This document shows, one piece after another, positions 16,015 through 24,319 of a stretch of 64,000 nt of DNA. Both the position numbers and the translations under genes were made by a program. Position 1 is the stretch's first letter; each line of letters starts with the position of its first letter. Source of the stretch: Microbacteriaceae bacterium VKM Ac-2855. Its GTDB lineage: Bacteria > Actinomycetota > Actinomycetes > Actinomycetales > Microbacteriaceae. A model generated the notes under the pieces. That model ran no database searches, was not told where the DNA came from, and worked only from the letters and a program-made list of their open reading frames with translations. The stretch covers positions 180,474 through 244,473 of the forward strand of contig JABMLG010000001.1 in assembly GCA_013204985.1 (NCBI GenBank), given 5' to 3'.

Positions 16015-17933
16015 CTGCGCTACTCGAACTCCGCGGAATAGGCCGACGGTACGGCACCGGCTCGACCAGCACGGTTGCGCTTCGCCGCGTCGATCTCACC
16101 ATCGAGCGTGGGGAGTTCGTGGCGATCATCGGACCGTCCGGTGCGGGGAAATCGACCCTGCTCAACGTGCTCGGCCTGCTCGACACACCGAGCGAGGGCA
16201 CGTACCGTATCGACGGTGCGGATACGACGACGCTGAAAGAGCGGCACCGTGACCGGTTGCGTTCGCAGACCTTCGGCTTCGTGTTCCAGTCCTCCCACGT
16301 CCTTCCCGACGATTCCGTGGCACGCAACGCCGCCGTCGGTCTTCGGATTCAGGGGGAAGGCCTCCGCATACAGCGGAGCCGCGTCGCCGAGGTCCTCGAG
16401 TTCCTGGGTCTGACGCATCGCGCCGGTGCTGCCGGGCGATCTCTCTCCGGCGGCGAGAAGCAACGCCTGGCTATCGCTCGCGCCATCAGTACCAACCCCA
16501 GCGTTGTTCTCGCGGACGAGCCCACCGGCAATCTTGATACGGCGAACAGCGATGACGTCGTCGGGCTGCTCCGTCGTCTTCACGCCGATGGCGCAACGGT
16601 CATCGTCATCACCCATGACGAGCGTGTCGCCTCCGCGGCAACCCGTCGAGTGACCATGGTCGATGGCTCAGTGCATGCTGAAGCCCCTCTGGCTGCGCCC
16701 GGAGGGTCGGTGCCCCACCGATCGAGACCGAGGGCCGGTGATCGCACCCGTGCACTCGTGAGCACGATCGGGGACGCACTGTCTGCGATCACCCTCCGTC
16801 CGGGGAGGACGTTCTTCCTTCTCCTCGCATTCCTCGTGGGAACGGGCGGTCTCGTCGCGGCGACGGGACTCGGTGAGACCGCCGCGGCTCAGATCTCGCA
16901 ACGTCTCGCCCAAGCCGCGCTCGATCAGGTGACGGTCACACTGCCGACCGTGATAGATCCGGGCGAACGCGTCGGGGCGGAGCAGGTCGCTCTTGACCGT
17001 ATCAACGCCCTGGATCATGTGACGGGGAGCGGCCGGGCGATCATGGTGGCGTCTGCAGACGCAGACCTCGCATTGCTGCCTCCGGGGTCGGTGGAGGTCA
17101 CGGGCGAGATCAGTGTTCAGGTCTACGGCGGGGACGACGACTATCTCCGGCTGCAGAATGTGACCACGAGCCCCTCCAGCGCGGCGGGCCTGTTCGACGC
17201 CTCCGTGCCTGGCCGTTTCGCCCTTCTCGGAGACGCAGCCGCGAGTGACCTCGGCATCGGCCGCACCGGGCCGGGAACGCAGGTCTGGATCGACGGCGAA
17301 CCCGTCGACATCATCGGAACCTTCGAGAGCACGGGCCGAGCGCCAGAACTCGACGGAGCCGTCTATGTCTCGCACGGCGTTACAGACACCATCGCCGGTT
17401 CGATCAGAACCATCGTCGCGCGGACGGACCTCGGCTACCCCGCCCCTGTCGCTGAAGCGATCCCGTCCGCAGTGGATCCGGGAAGCCCGGGAAGCGTCTC
17501 CGTCGACACCATCGCGGACCTGCGTCACCTGCGCCGAGGCGTCGCCGGCGACCTCGGGCAGCTCATCGGTGCGATCTCCTGGGTCCTGCTCGGCCTTGCC
17601 ACCATCAGCGCGGCAGCGATTCTCTTCGTGTCGGCGAATTCCCGAATCTCCGAGATCGGCCTTCGGCGCGCTTTGGGCGCCAGCCGAATATCGACCACCG
17701 GCATGTTCCTTCTCGAGGGGCTGTTCGTCGGTTTCGCAGGCGGACTCGCCGGCGTCGCCGCGGGCCTCAGCACCATCCTCATGATCAGTGCGAGCCAGCA
17801 CTGGATCGCCGTTCTTTCGCCAGGCACCATCGCCGTCGGCCTCGCCGCAGGCGCAGTCACCGGACTTCTCGCGTCCGTCGCACCAGCGCTTCGCTCGGGC
17901 TACATCGACCCAGCGCAAGCCGTGCGCGCATAG
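16011..17933 (+). CDS. MacB-type ABC exporter, fused ATPase and FtsX permease
   Basis: 640 aa. Residues 1-220 are the ATPase: Walker [12 protein letters not shown], signature [14 protein letters not shown], Walker [13 protein letters not shown] and H-loop VITHDE. A linker leads to membrane helix 1 (about 265-285), a large extracytoplasmic MacB_PCD-like domain (about 290-510) and three C-terminal helices with the FtsX-type sequence [12 protein letters not shown]. MacB proteins dimerise and use ATP to drive export or extraction of substrates from outside the membrane. In Gram-positives ATPase and permease are usually separate; here they are one chain. It is the last gene of the four-gene unit that starts with the secreted I36-like protein. 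Confidence 0.88.
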   Translation: MTALLELRGIGRRYGTGSTSTVALRRVDLTIERGEFVAIIGPSGAGKSTLLNVLGLLDTPSEGTYRIDGADTTTLKERHRDRLRSQTFGFVFQSSHVLPDDSVARNAAVGLRIQGEGLRIQRSRVAEVLEFLGLTHRAGAAGRSLSGGEKQRLAIARAISTNPSVVLADEPTGNLDTANSDDVVGLLRRLHADGATVIVITHDERVASAATRRVTMVDGSVHAEAPLAAPGGSVPHRSRPRAGDRTRALVSTIGDALSAITLRPGRTFFLLLAFLVGTGGLVAATGLGETAAAQISQRLAQAALDQVTVTLPTVIDPGERVGAEQVALDRINALDHVTGSGRAIMVASADADLALLPPGSVEVTGEISVQVYGGDDDYLRLQNVTTSPSSAAGLFDASVPGRFALLGDAAASDLGIGRTGPGTQVWIDGEPVDIIGTFESTGRAPELDGAVYVSHGVTDTIAGSIRTIVARTDLGYPAPVAEAIPSAVDPGSPGSVSVDTIADLRHLRRGVAGDLGQLIGAISWVLLGLATISAAAILFVSANSRISEIGLRRALGASRISTTGMFLLEGLFVGFAGGLAGVAAGLSTILMISASQHWIAVLSPGTIAVGLAAGAVTGLLASVAPALRSGYIDPAQAVRA

Positions 17934-18021
17934 CGGGAAGAGTCCGATGGGGGTGCCGTCGCGGCGGGGCGTTCATCGGTGTCGACGACGTGTGACCCTG
18001 CACCTTTCGAGCGCCTGCGCG

Positions 18022-18406
18022 TCAACCGGCCCACGAAGCGAGCTGCCGTCCCTCTGCGTCCAGGCCGAGGACCCGTCGCGAGCTGTCGCTCTCGGCGAGG
18101 ACGGTGGCGACCGTTACGTCGGATTTCGGGATCAGGCGAACGACCGTCCGGCCCGTTTCCGCGGACGTGTTCGTGGCTGGCGTTGGTGGCTGGTCGCTGG
18201 CGCGAGCCGACGACGATAGTTCAGGCGTGGCCCGCTTGAATTTCGTGGTCGTTCCGCGCTGCGCCGGATGAGGGATCGATCGGATCGGCGGGCAGGAGGG
18301 GACGTCCTACGTGCCCAGCTGACAGCAGCAAGATCGGTGCTGCTCCCGCAAGCACTCCATCCACGAGACCTCCCGGCAGCATGAACACCATCAGGAGGAT
18401 CGTCAC
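18022..18406 (-). pseudogene. Frameshifted small membrane-protein gene
   Basis: On the minus strand one frame from GTG 18406 to the stop at 18221 encodes a hydrophobic N-terminus (VTILLMVFMLPGGLVDGVLA, GAAPILLLSAGHVGRP). A second frame, open from about 18310 to the stop at 18022, reads coding-like with actinobacterial codon use (TVVRLIPKSDVTVATVLAES, then RRVLGLDAEGRQLASWAG) but has no start codon of its own. Joined by a single-base frameshift in the 18221-18310 overlap, the two give one protein of about 128 residues. The first frame is also open upstream of 18406 (HLTGAARRKAPELHPLCV) without a start, so a second lesion is possible. Family not recognised. Confidence 0.4.
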
Positions 18407-18681
18407 GACACAGAGAGGGTGTAACTCGGGCGCCTTACGCCGAGCGGCCCCGGTCAGGTGGCCGCACCGTTCACCCGCGCCGTCATTGCGAGCCCGGTTC
18501 GCGCGAGATGCGACTCAGCGCCGCGCCCGGATTGCCTGGTGCAGGGGTCGCAGACGCCGAGAGTGACAGGCTGGCCCCAGCGCGTCCGCGGAGACGACCG
18601 AATCGACACCGCCACCGTGGCGGGTCGCGGCGGCGTGACACCAAACGCCGGGGATGGCCGCAGCCGTCATCCCATAAACAC

Positions 18682-18708
18682 GAAAGCCCCCGGTTCACCA
18701 GGGGCTTC
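18682..18708 (-). terminator. Terminator of the minus-strand tRNA-Val gene
   Basis: Hairpin with AAGCCCC/GGGGCTT arms (18683-18690 and 18701-18707) followed on the minus strand by a T-rich run, starting just past the tRNA 3' end. Confidence 0.6.
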
Positions 18709-18713
18709 TTCGG

Positions 18714-18786
18714 TGGGCGATACCGGACTCGAACCGATGACCTCTTCCGTGTGAAGGAAGCGCGCTACCAACTGCGCCAATCGCCC
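18714..18786 (-). tRNA. tRNA-Val (anticodon CAC)
   Basis: 73-nt cloverleaf: acceptor GGGCGAT pairs with ATCGCCC, D arm GCGCAGTTGGTAGCGC, anticodon stem CTTCC/GGAAG around loop TTCACAC (anticodon CAC), T arm GGTTCGAGTCC, discriminator A. CCA is not encoded. It lies opposite to the following tRNA array. Confidence 0.95.
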
Positions 18787-18962
18787 TGACGGCCGTCTTG
18801 TGGACGACCCGATGAACGATCGTACCGGATGCGGAGGGGTGCCAGCGACCACACGACCGGCGGGCCCCGCCGCGCCCGGGATGCGCACGAACTTCTCGCA
18901 ACGTTTCTCCGGTGGTGGCGCGGCCGGAATCGCGCGTCACCACGGATGGGACCGTAGCGGAT

Positions 18963-18992
18963 TTGGAAAGTCGCGTCGCGGTCCGATAAAGT
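18963..18992 (+). promoter_or_regulatory. Predicted promoter of the tRNA array
   Basis: TTGGAA (18963-18968) and, 18 nt on, TAAAGT (18987-18992) inside GATAAAGT, a form common for stable-RNA promoters in this group. It is about 60 bp upstream of the first tRNA-Gly. Confidence 0.5.
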
Positions 18993-19052
18993 CTCCTAGG
19001 TCGCGGGGAACAGCCGGGCAGAACAACACAACTGAACAGCACAACACATCAT

Positions 19053-19124
19053 GCGGATGTGGCGCAGTGGTAGCGCATCACCTTGCCAAGGTGAGGGTCG
19101 CGAGTTCGAATCTCGTCATCCGCT
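19053..19124 (+). tRNA. tRNA-Gly (anticodon GCC), copy 1
   Basis: 72 nt. Acceptor GCGGATG/CATCCGC, anticodon stem TCACC/GGTGA with loop TTGCCAA (anticodon GCC), T arm GAGTTCGAATCTC, discriminator T. CCA not encoded. Confidence 0.95.
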
Positions 19125-19236
19125 CGAATGCTGGGGCCTCCGGGCTCCGCGTTTCTCCGGTTCTCCTGCCTACCGACAGGAAGACCACGCCGGGTCCAGG
19201 CCGCCAGGTCCAGATCTGGCAGCGAACCCAGGACAC

Positions 19237-19307
19237 GGTGGATTGGCCGAGAGGCGAGGCAGCGGCCTGCAAAGCCGTATACACGGGTTCGAATCCCGTA
19301 TCCACCT
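19237..19307 (+). tRNA. tRNA-Cys (anticodon GCA)
   Basis: 71 nt. Acceptor GGTGGAT/ATCCACC, anticodon stem GCGGC/GCCGT with loop CTGCAAA (anticodon GCA), T arm CGGGTTCGAATCCCG, discriminator T. Confidence 0.95.
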
Positions 19308-19359
19308 CGATCGCTCTGCGAGCGAGGCGCGAACCGGTCCTTCGGGCACGGAGCGCATT

Positions 19360-19431
19360 GGGCGATTGGCGCAGCGGTAGCGCGCTTCCCTGACACGGAA
19401 GAGGTCACTGGTTCGATCCCAGTATCGCCCA
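19360..19431 (+). tRNA. tRNA-Val (anticodon GAC), copy 1
   Basis: 72 nt. Acceptor GGGCGAT/ATCGCCC, anticodon stem CTTCC/GGAAG with loop CTGACAC (anticodon GAC), T arm CTGGTTCGATCCCAG, discriminator A. Differs from the minus-strand Val(CAC) gene mainly in the D, anticodon and T loops. Confidence 0.95.
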
Positions 19432-19523
19432 CAGTCGTGTACAGTACTGAGGTCGCAAGCCTTCGTGCTGGCACGGCGAGTCGAGTTCCGGCTCGACGAG
19501 AACACCTACAACTGAAAACCCAT

Positions 19524-19595
19524 GCGGATGTGGCGCAGCGGTAGCGCATCACCTTGCCAAGGTGAGGGTCGCGAGTTCGAATCTCGTCATCCGCT
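19524..19595 (+). tRNA. tRNA-Gly (anticodon GCC), copy 2
   Basis: 72 nt, identical in sequence to copy 1 except G for T in the D arm (GCAGCGG against GCAGTGG). Same acceptor, anticodon GCC and discriminator T. Confidence 0.95.
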
Positions 19596-19642
19596 CGGAC
19601 GCCGGGCCTTCGGGCCCGGCCGGTCGCTCCACGGAACGACAT

Positions 19643-19714
19643 GGGCGATTGGCGCAGCGGTAGCGCGCTTCCCTGACACGGAAGAGGTCACTGGTTCGAT
19701 CCCAGTATCGCCCA
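19643..19714 (+). tRNA. tRNA-Val (anticodon GAC), copy 2
   Basis: 72 nt, identical to the copy at 19360. It is the last gene of the array and is followed within 6 nt by a strong terminator. Confidence 0.95.
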
Positions 19715-19719
19715 CCATC

Positions 19720-19749
19720 AACCCCCGGTTCGCCGGGGGTTTCGTCGTT
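19720..19749 (+). terminator. Terminator of the tRNA array
   Basis: AACCCCCGG/CCGGGGGTT stem (19720-19728 and 19733-19741) with a TTCG tetraloop, followed by TCGTCGTTT. Confidence 0.85.
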
Positions 19750-20013
19750 TAACGCGAAGCCTCGGACGGGCATCCTCGGTCGGTCCGCGCCGCGATCTCA
19801 CGCATCCGGCACCCATTAGGGGGTGCGCGGCGCGACGGACGTAGGGCTACTGTCCGATCAGAACAACTTCGCGATGGCTGCTCTCGTTTCCTAGACGAGC
19901 GCGACCGGAAGACGCGATTCCTGTAAACCCGAGAATGCAGGGAAAGAACCCGTGACTCCTTCCGTCGTGGGACGACACCGTCGTCGTCCCCGTCCATGCC
20001 GATCCGATGATCG

Positions 20014-20880
20014 GTGCAACCGATGACCGCGCATCCGCGGCACCGCCGGCCGCTCGGCGCGGTGATCATCCCCGCGCACAACGAAGAAACCGTGATAGCG
20101 CGCACGCTCGCACCGTTGGCGTCGCGTGCCGCATCCGGCGAACTCGAAGTGATCGTCGTCGCGAACGCCTGCCACGATGACACGGCCGGGGTCGCGCGCA
20201 GGTTCATCGGGGTCCGGGTCATCGAGGTCGCTCGCGGTTCCAAGCCGAATGCGATGAACGTGGGCGATGCGATCGTGACGGCCTGGCCGCGCCTCTACCT
20301 CGACGCTGACATCGAGATCGACCCCGCCGCGGTCACGGGGGTGTTCGGCGCACTCGACGAGCCGGGCGTTCTGGCGGCCCGGCCCTGCGCCGTCTACGAC
20401 ACCGACGGCGCCGTGCTGCCGGTTCGCGCGTACTACCGCGCACGGATGCGCATCCCCGACACCGGGCCTCGACTCTGGGGCGCCGGCGGCTACGCGGTCA
20501 GCCGTAAGGGTCATGAGCGTTTCGGTGCATTCGCCGAGGTCACGGCCGACGATTCGTGGTTCGATGGTCGCTTCACGGCGGAGGAGAAGCGTGTGGTCGA
20601 CACGCCGCCGATGCGAGTACGCACGGCTCGCGATGTGCCGGCGCTGCTCGCAGTGCTGTCGCGCCAGCGCCGCGGCTGCGTCGAACTCGGCCTTCCGGCC
20701 ACCACCTCAGCCCGCGGCTCGGCCCTGCTCCGCGGCATCCGCGGGCCGGTCTCGGCTCTCGACGTCGCGTGCTACGCACTGTTGACGCTGCTGTCGCGGC
20801 GGAGTGCTGCCCGGGCGACCGGAGCCGGCACGGCGCTCTGGGAACGCGACGGCTCGAGCCGCGAGCGGGTGCTGTCGTGA
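20014..20880 (+). CDS. Family 2 glycosyltransferase
   Basis: 288-aa GT-A fold transferase with no evident membrane helix in its first two thirds. The nucleotide-sugar region is LGAVIIPAHNEETVIARTLA with VIVVANACHDDT, and the metal-binding DxD is YLDADIEID (about residues 94-102). GPRLWGAGGYAVSRKG and the acidic VTADDSWFDGRF match the acceptor side and catalytic base region of GT2 enzymes. GTG 20014 or ATG 20023 could start it; neither has a good ribosome site. Its stop overlaps the GMC oxidoreductase start (GTGA). Donor and acceptor are unknown. Confidence 0.8.
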   Translation: MQPMTAHPRHRRPLGAVIIPAHNEETVIARTLAPLASRAASGELEVIVVANACHDDTAGVARRFIGVRVIEVARGSKPNAMNVGDAIVTAWPRLYLDADIEIDPAAVTGVFGALDEPGVLAARPCAVYDTDGAVLPVRAYYRARMRIPDTGPRLWGAGGYAVSRKGHERFGAFAEVTADDSWFDGRFTAEEKRVVDTPPMRVRTARDVPALLAVLSRQRRGCVELGLPATTSARGSALLRGIRGPVSALDVACYALLTLLSRRSAARATGAGTALWERDGSSRERVLS

Positions 20881-22562
20881 CCCCGACCGCCCCCGGGGCC
20901 GCGGATGGATTCGATCTTTGCATCGTCGGTGCCGGACCGGTCGGCCTCGCCGCCGCACTGGAAGCGGCCGACGCCGGGTTGCGGGTGCTTCTGCTCGACG
21001 CCGGTGACTTCTCGTCCGGCCGGCGCGACGTACCGTCGTCGCGGCGACCGGCACCGCACATCGTCGACGATGCGCGACACGCACCGATGGAGCAGATCGC
21101 CCGCCGCGGAATCGGTGGCACATCATGGATGTGGGGCGGCCGGTGTGTGCAGTTCGAACCACTCGATTTCGAGCATCGCGATCACGTGCCGGACTCGCTC
21201 TGGCCGATCGGTGTGCACGAGGTGCGACCGTGGCAGAGCGCCGCGGCCGACTACCTGGACTGCGGCAGCGCGACCTTCCGTTCCGATGATCCGGACTGGC
21301 CGGGGCTGGAGGACGTCGCGATGTCGCAACTCGAGCGCTGGGCGCGGCAACCCAAACTGGGCCCGCGCCTCGGCGCTCGCGCGCTGGAGCATCCGCTGAT
21401 CGAGGTGCGCTGCGACACCTTCGTGACCGATGCGGTCCTCACAGCCGATCTGACCGCCATCGACCATCTGGTCGCGGAGAACAACGGACGAAGCACGGCC
21501 GTGAGCGCGGCGGAGTACGTGCTCGCCCAAGGCGGGCTCGAGACCACCCGCCTTCTCCTGAGTGTGCAGCGGCGACACCCCGGGCTCTTCGGCGGCGTCG
21601 ACGGACCGCTCGGTCGCTACTACATGGGGCACGCGACCGGCAGCGTGGCGAACGTCGTGCTCGACGATCCAGCGGATGCGGCGGCTCTCGACTTCGTGCA
21701 CGATGAGCACGACAGCTATGTCCGCAGACGGTTCACGATCGCCGATGCGACGCAGCGCGAACGGGAGCTGTTGAACACCAGCTTCTACCTCGACAATCCG
21801 GCCTTCTACGACGACGAGCACCGCAACGCGACGCTGTCACTGGTGTTCCTCGCTCTGGCGGTGCCGGTGATCGGCCGGCGGATCCTCGCCGAGGGAATCC
21901 GCCTTCGGCACATCGGCCCCGCGCCGCGGCACTACGGCAGGCACCTGCTCAATGTGGCACGACAGCCGTGGCGCGCAGCCGCCGATACGTTGGACATCCT
22001 GCGGCGCCGCTACCTCTCGCCGATACGCAAGCCGGGTTTCGTGCTGCGCAACGCGGGTGGCACCTACGCTTTGCACTTCCACGCCGAGCAGGTGCCCAAC
22101 CCCGAAAGCCGCGTCCTGCTCTCCGATGACATCGGTGCCGACGGCTTGCCGGAGCTGACGATCGACTTCCGTTACACGCAGCAGGACATCGACTCGGTAC
22201 TGCGCTGCCACGTCGTACTCGACGAACGGCTGCGCGCTGCCGGGCGGGGCCGCATCGAGTACGTCGACTCGGAGACGGAGCGTGCAGCCGGCGTGTGGGA
22301 GCAGGCGACGGACGGTTTCCACGCGATCGGTCTCACCCGCATGAGCGTCGACCCGACGGTCGGCGTGGTGGACGCGGACTGTCGCGTCCACGGTGTCGCG
22401 AATCTGTCGATCGCCTCGAGCAGCGTGTTCCCGACGGCGGGGGAGGCGAACCCCACCTTCCTCGCGGTCTGCCTGGCGCTGCGGCTGGCGCACCACCTCG
22501 CGCAGGGACGCGGCCGTGACGACCGGCCCGCCGCCGCGCTGGTCACGGAGGAGGCCCCGTAG
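20877..22562 (+). CDS. GMC-family FAD oxidoreductase
   Basis: 561 aa. N-terminal FAD motif DLCIVGAGPVGLAAALEAAD (about residues 12-31), then GIGGTSWMWGGRCVQFEP, as in the glucose-methanol-choline family; the C-terminus has GLTRMSVDPTVGVVDADCRV followed by NLSIASSSVFPTAGEANPT, where the catalytic His/Asn pair region is expected. Acts on an alcohol or sugar hydroxyl. GTG 20877 overlaps the glycosyltransferase stop codon. The pair glycosyltransferase plus GMC enzyme suggests oxidation of a glycosylated acceptor or of a sugar polymer (inference). No signal peptide or Tat motif seen, so it probably acts in the cytosol. Confidence 0.82.
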   Translation: MTPTAPGAADGFDLCIVGAGPVGLAAALEAADAGLRVLLLDAGDFSSGRRDVPSSRRPAPHIVDDARHAPMEQIARRGIGGTSWMWGGRCVQFEPLDFEHRDHVPDSLWPIGVHEVRPWQSAAADYLDCGSATFRSDDPDWPGLEDVAMSQLERWARQPKLGPRLGARALEHPLIEVRCDTFVTDAVLTADLTAIDHLVAENNGRSTAVSAAEYVLAQGGLETTRLLLSVQRRHPGLFGGVDGPLGRYYMGHATGSVANVVLDDPADAAALDFVHDEHDSYVRRRFTIADATQRERELLNTSFYLDNPAFYDDEHRNATLSLVFLALAVPVIGRRILAEGIRLRHIGPAPRHYGRHLLNVARQPWRAAADTLDILRRRYLSPIRKPGFVLRNAGGTYALHFHAEQVPNPESRVLLSDDIGADGLPELTIDFRYTQQDIDSVLRCHVVLDERLRAAGRGRIEYVDSETERAAGVWEQATDGFHAIGLTRMSVDPTVGVVDADCRVHGVANLSIASSSVFPTAGEANPTFLAVCLALRLAHHLAQGRGRDDRPAAALVTEEAP

Positions 22563-22571
22563 GATCACGGG

Positions 22572-23048
22572 ATGCATGCTCGTCCCGTCGCCACCGCTCT
22601 GCCCAACGCGCTCCTCGAGCTGCGACCCGTCGGCCGCGAACCCGCCCTCAGGCGCGTCCTGAAGACCGAGCGCTCATTCGCCTTGAACTCGGAGACGTCG
22701 CTGTCGTCGGTTGCCGAGACCGTCTTCCGGAAGCGCTACGACGACACGTTCCGCGCGGCGCGGAACGGCACCCTGGTGCCGACATTGGTGTCGGAGGACG
22801 GCACCGTGTTCCGACCGGACGGTGCGGCGCCGGTACCAGCGGCGCTCCGCTTCGCGGCGACGGCGATCGCGGCCGGCGTCGACGCATCGCTCGCACGGCT
22901 GCGGATGAACGGCGCACTGGTGCAGCACGGTTTCGACGCGTTCCTGCTTGGTGCGGAACACGCCGACGTGCTCGCGTCGGCGGAGCAGTCGTTACGGGAC
23001 GACGCCGACGCAGCGCCGTACTACGGTCTGCTCGCGACGCTGCTGTGA
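22572..23048 (+). CDS. Unknown protein, third gene of glycosyltransferase-GMC cassette
   Basis: 158 aa, no membrane segment, no motif I recognise. It is rich in Ala/Arg/Leu, with an N-terminal half that has basic stretches (VFRKRYDDTFRAARNG) and a C-terminal half that looks helical (LRFAATAIAAGVDASLARLR). It begins 9 nt after the GMC oxidoreductase stop with AGGA upstream, so it is likely cotranscribed. It ends 7 nt before the convergent nucleosidase gene. Position suggests an accessory role for the oxidoreductase. Confidence 0.6.
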   Translation: MHARPVATALPNALLELRPVGREPALRRVLKTERSFALNSETSLSSVAETVFRKRYDDTFRAARNGTLVPTLVSEDGTVFRPDGAAPVPAALRFAATAIAAGVDASLARLRMNGALVQHGFDAFLLGAEHADVLASAEQSLRDDADAAPYYGLLATLL

Positions 23049-23055
23049 CGCGACC

Positions 23056-23754
23056 CTAACGCTCCAGAGACCCCAGGACGACCCGCACCACCGCGGCTGA
23101 ACGGTCTGCGGCGTCGTCGACGTGCGTGAGGAAGTCGTCGGCCCCGGCCGGCCCGCAGAGGTCCGAGATGCCGCGAACGGAGACGAACGGCACCCCGAAC
23201 ACGTGGCTGGTCTGCGCGATGGCCAGCGACTCCATGTCCGTGGCCAGGGCCCCCGGATACGCGTCGCGGACCCGATCGACGCGGTCGGCATCCACGAACG
23301 TGTCACCCGACACCAGGAGCCCGCGATGGAGGGCGAGGTCGGGTGAATCGGCAGCGGCGGCCAGCGCCGGGTCGGCCTCGTACCGTGCCGGCATTCCCGG
23401 CGACTGTCCCAGCGCGTAGCCGAAGGCGCGCGCATCGGCATCCGTGTTCACGTACTCGGTACCGACGACGACGTCGCCCACGCGGACACCTGCTCCGACA
23501 CCACCGGCGCTCCCGGCGCTGATCACGGCCTCGGGCAACTGCTGCGAGGCGAGGATGGCCGAGGTCGCCGCCCCGGCCGCGTTCACCATCCCGATGCCGC
23601 TCTCGACCAGGAGCACCGCGCGCCCGTCCACGAGGATTCGCCGGTGCACCGCGCGGCCCACGTCGACCGGATCGCCGACGGAATCGGCGAGTGCGATGAA
23701 GGGCGCCGCCTCATCCGCCATCGCGACGATGACCACGACCTCGGCGACACTCAT
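23056..23754 (-). CDS. mtnN: 5'-methylthioadenosine/S-adenosylhomocysteine nucleosidase
   Basis: 232-aa PNP/UDP-phosphorylase fold enzyme that cleaves adenine from S-adenosylhomocysteine and methylthioadenosine. [15 protein letters not shown] forms the N-terminal strand, [11 protein letters not shown] the phosphate/ribose loop, [17 protein letters not shown] the base region and [11 protein letters not shown] the ribose-binding glutamate; the C-terminal Asp is in RGISDLCG. The ATG overlaps the luxS stop (ATGA). With luxS it forms a complete SAH to homocysteine route. Confidence 0.92.
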   Translation of the reverse strand: MSVAEVVVIVAMADEAAPFIALADSVGDPVDVGRAVHRRILVDGRAVLLVESGIGMVNAAGAATSAILASQQLPEAVISAGSAGGVGAGVRVGDVVVGTEYVNTDADARAFGYALGQSPGMPARYEADPALAAAADSPDLALHRGLLVSGDTFVDADRVDRVRDAYPGALATDMESLAIAQTSHVFGVPFVSVRGISDLCGPAGADDFLTHVDDAADRSAAVVRVVLGSLER

Positions 23755-24227
23755 GCGGTGGGCGCCGTGACGGTGCTCCAGCCGGCGCGCTGCTCGAGGA
23801 AGCCGCGGACGGCATCCTGTGCCGCGACGAGCGAGTGATTCGCACCCCAGCCGCACTGCACCTCGTTGGCGGCGGGCACCTCGGTAGCGGCGAGGATGTC
23901 GGTCAACGTCGCCTCGATGAGCGCGAAGACCTCGTCCTGGCTCGGCTCGCCCTGCAGCATCAGGTAGAAGCCGGTCTGGCAGCCCATGGGGGAGAAGTCG
24001 ATGACGGCGGAGGAGTGGTTGCGGGAGTGTTCCGCGAAGAGGTGCTCGATGGAGTGCACGGCCGGCATCTCGAGGTGGGCGACGTTCGGCTGAGTGAAGC
24101 GGAGGTCGAACTTCGTGATGACGGCGCCCGCCGCCAGCATCTTCGTGTCCGCGACGCGGACGTAGGGTGCCGCGACGGTGCGGTGGTCGAGATTGAACGA
24201 TTCGACGTTCATGTGGGGCTGATTCAC
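23751..24227 (-). CDS. luxS: S-ribosylhomocysteine lyase LuxS
   Basis: 158 aa, the usual length. It splits S-ribosylhomocysteine into homocysteine and the autoinducer-2 precursor DPD. The metal and catalytic residues are all present: H58 and H62 with E61 in HSIEH, C83 in [10 protein letters not shown] and C125 in [15 protein letters not shown] at 24227 is preferred, with GAGGAG 4 nt upstream; the ATG at 24212 is a less likely alternative. First gene of the luxS-mtnN operon and divergent from a homocysteine-forming MetY-type enzyme, so its main role may be recycling rather than signalling. Confidence 0.95.
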   Translation of the reverse strand: MNQPHMNVESFNLDHRTVAAPYVRVADTKMLAAGAVITKFDLRFTQPNVAHLEMPAVHSIEHLFAEHSRNHSSAVIDFSPMGCQTGFYLMLQGEPSQDEVFALIEATLTDILAATEVPAANEVQCGWGANHSLVAAQDAVRGFLEQRAGWSTVTAPTA

Positions 24228-24319
24228 GATGCTCCTCGGGCGGTCGATCAGGTGGACGGGCCGGCGGGCGGCCGCTCGTGCATCCATCCTCTCGCAGCAT
24301 CTCGTGCCAGAGTTGCTGC

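Larger units (their letters stand above)
17934..18713. other. 780-bp stretch without an intact gene
   Basis: Between the exporter operon and the first tRNA gene there is no intact coding frame. The only coding-like signal is a broken minus-strand gene at 18022-18406, with an open but startless extension to about 18507. The tRNA-Val terminator occupies 18683-18708. The rest shows nothing I can assign. Confidence 0.6.

Noticed and set aside
18667..18888. Short frame over tRNA-Val
   Set aside because: Spurious translation of a tRNA gene.
19049..19642. 197-codon frame over the tRNA array
   Set aside because: Its peptides (DDEIRTRDPHLGKVMRY, DTGIEPVTSS) are the well-known spurious translations of tRNA genes.
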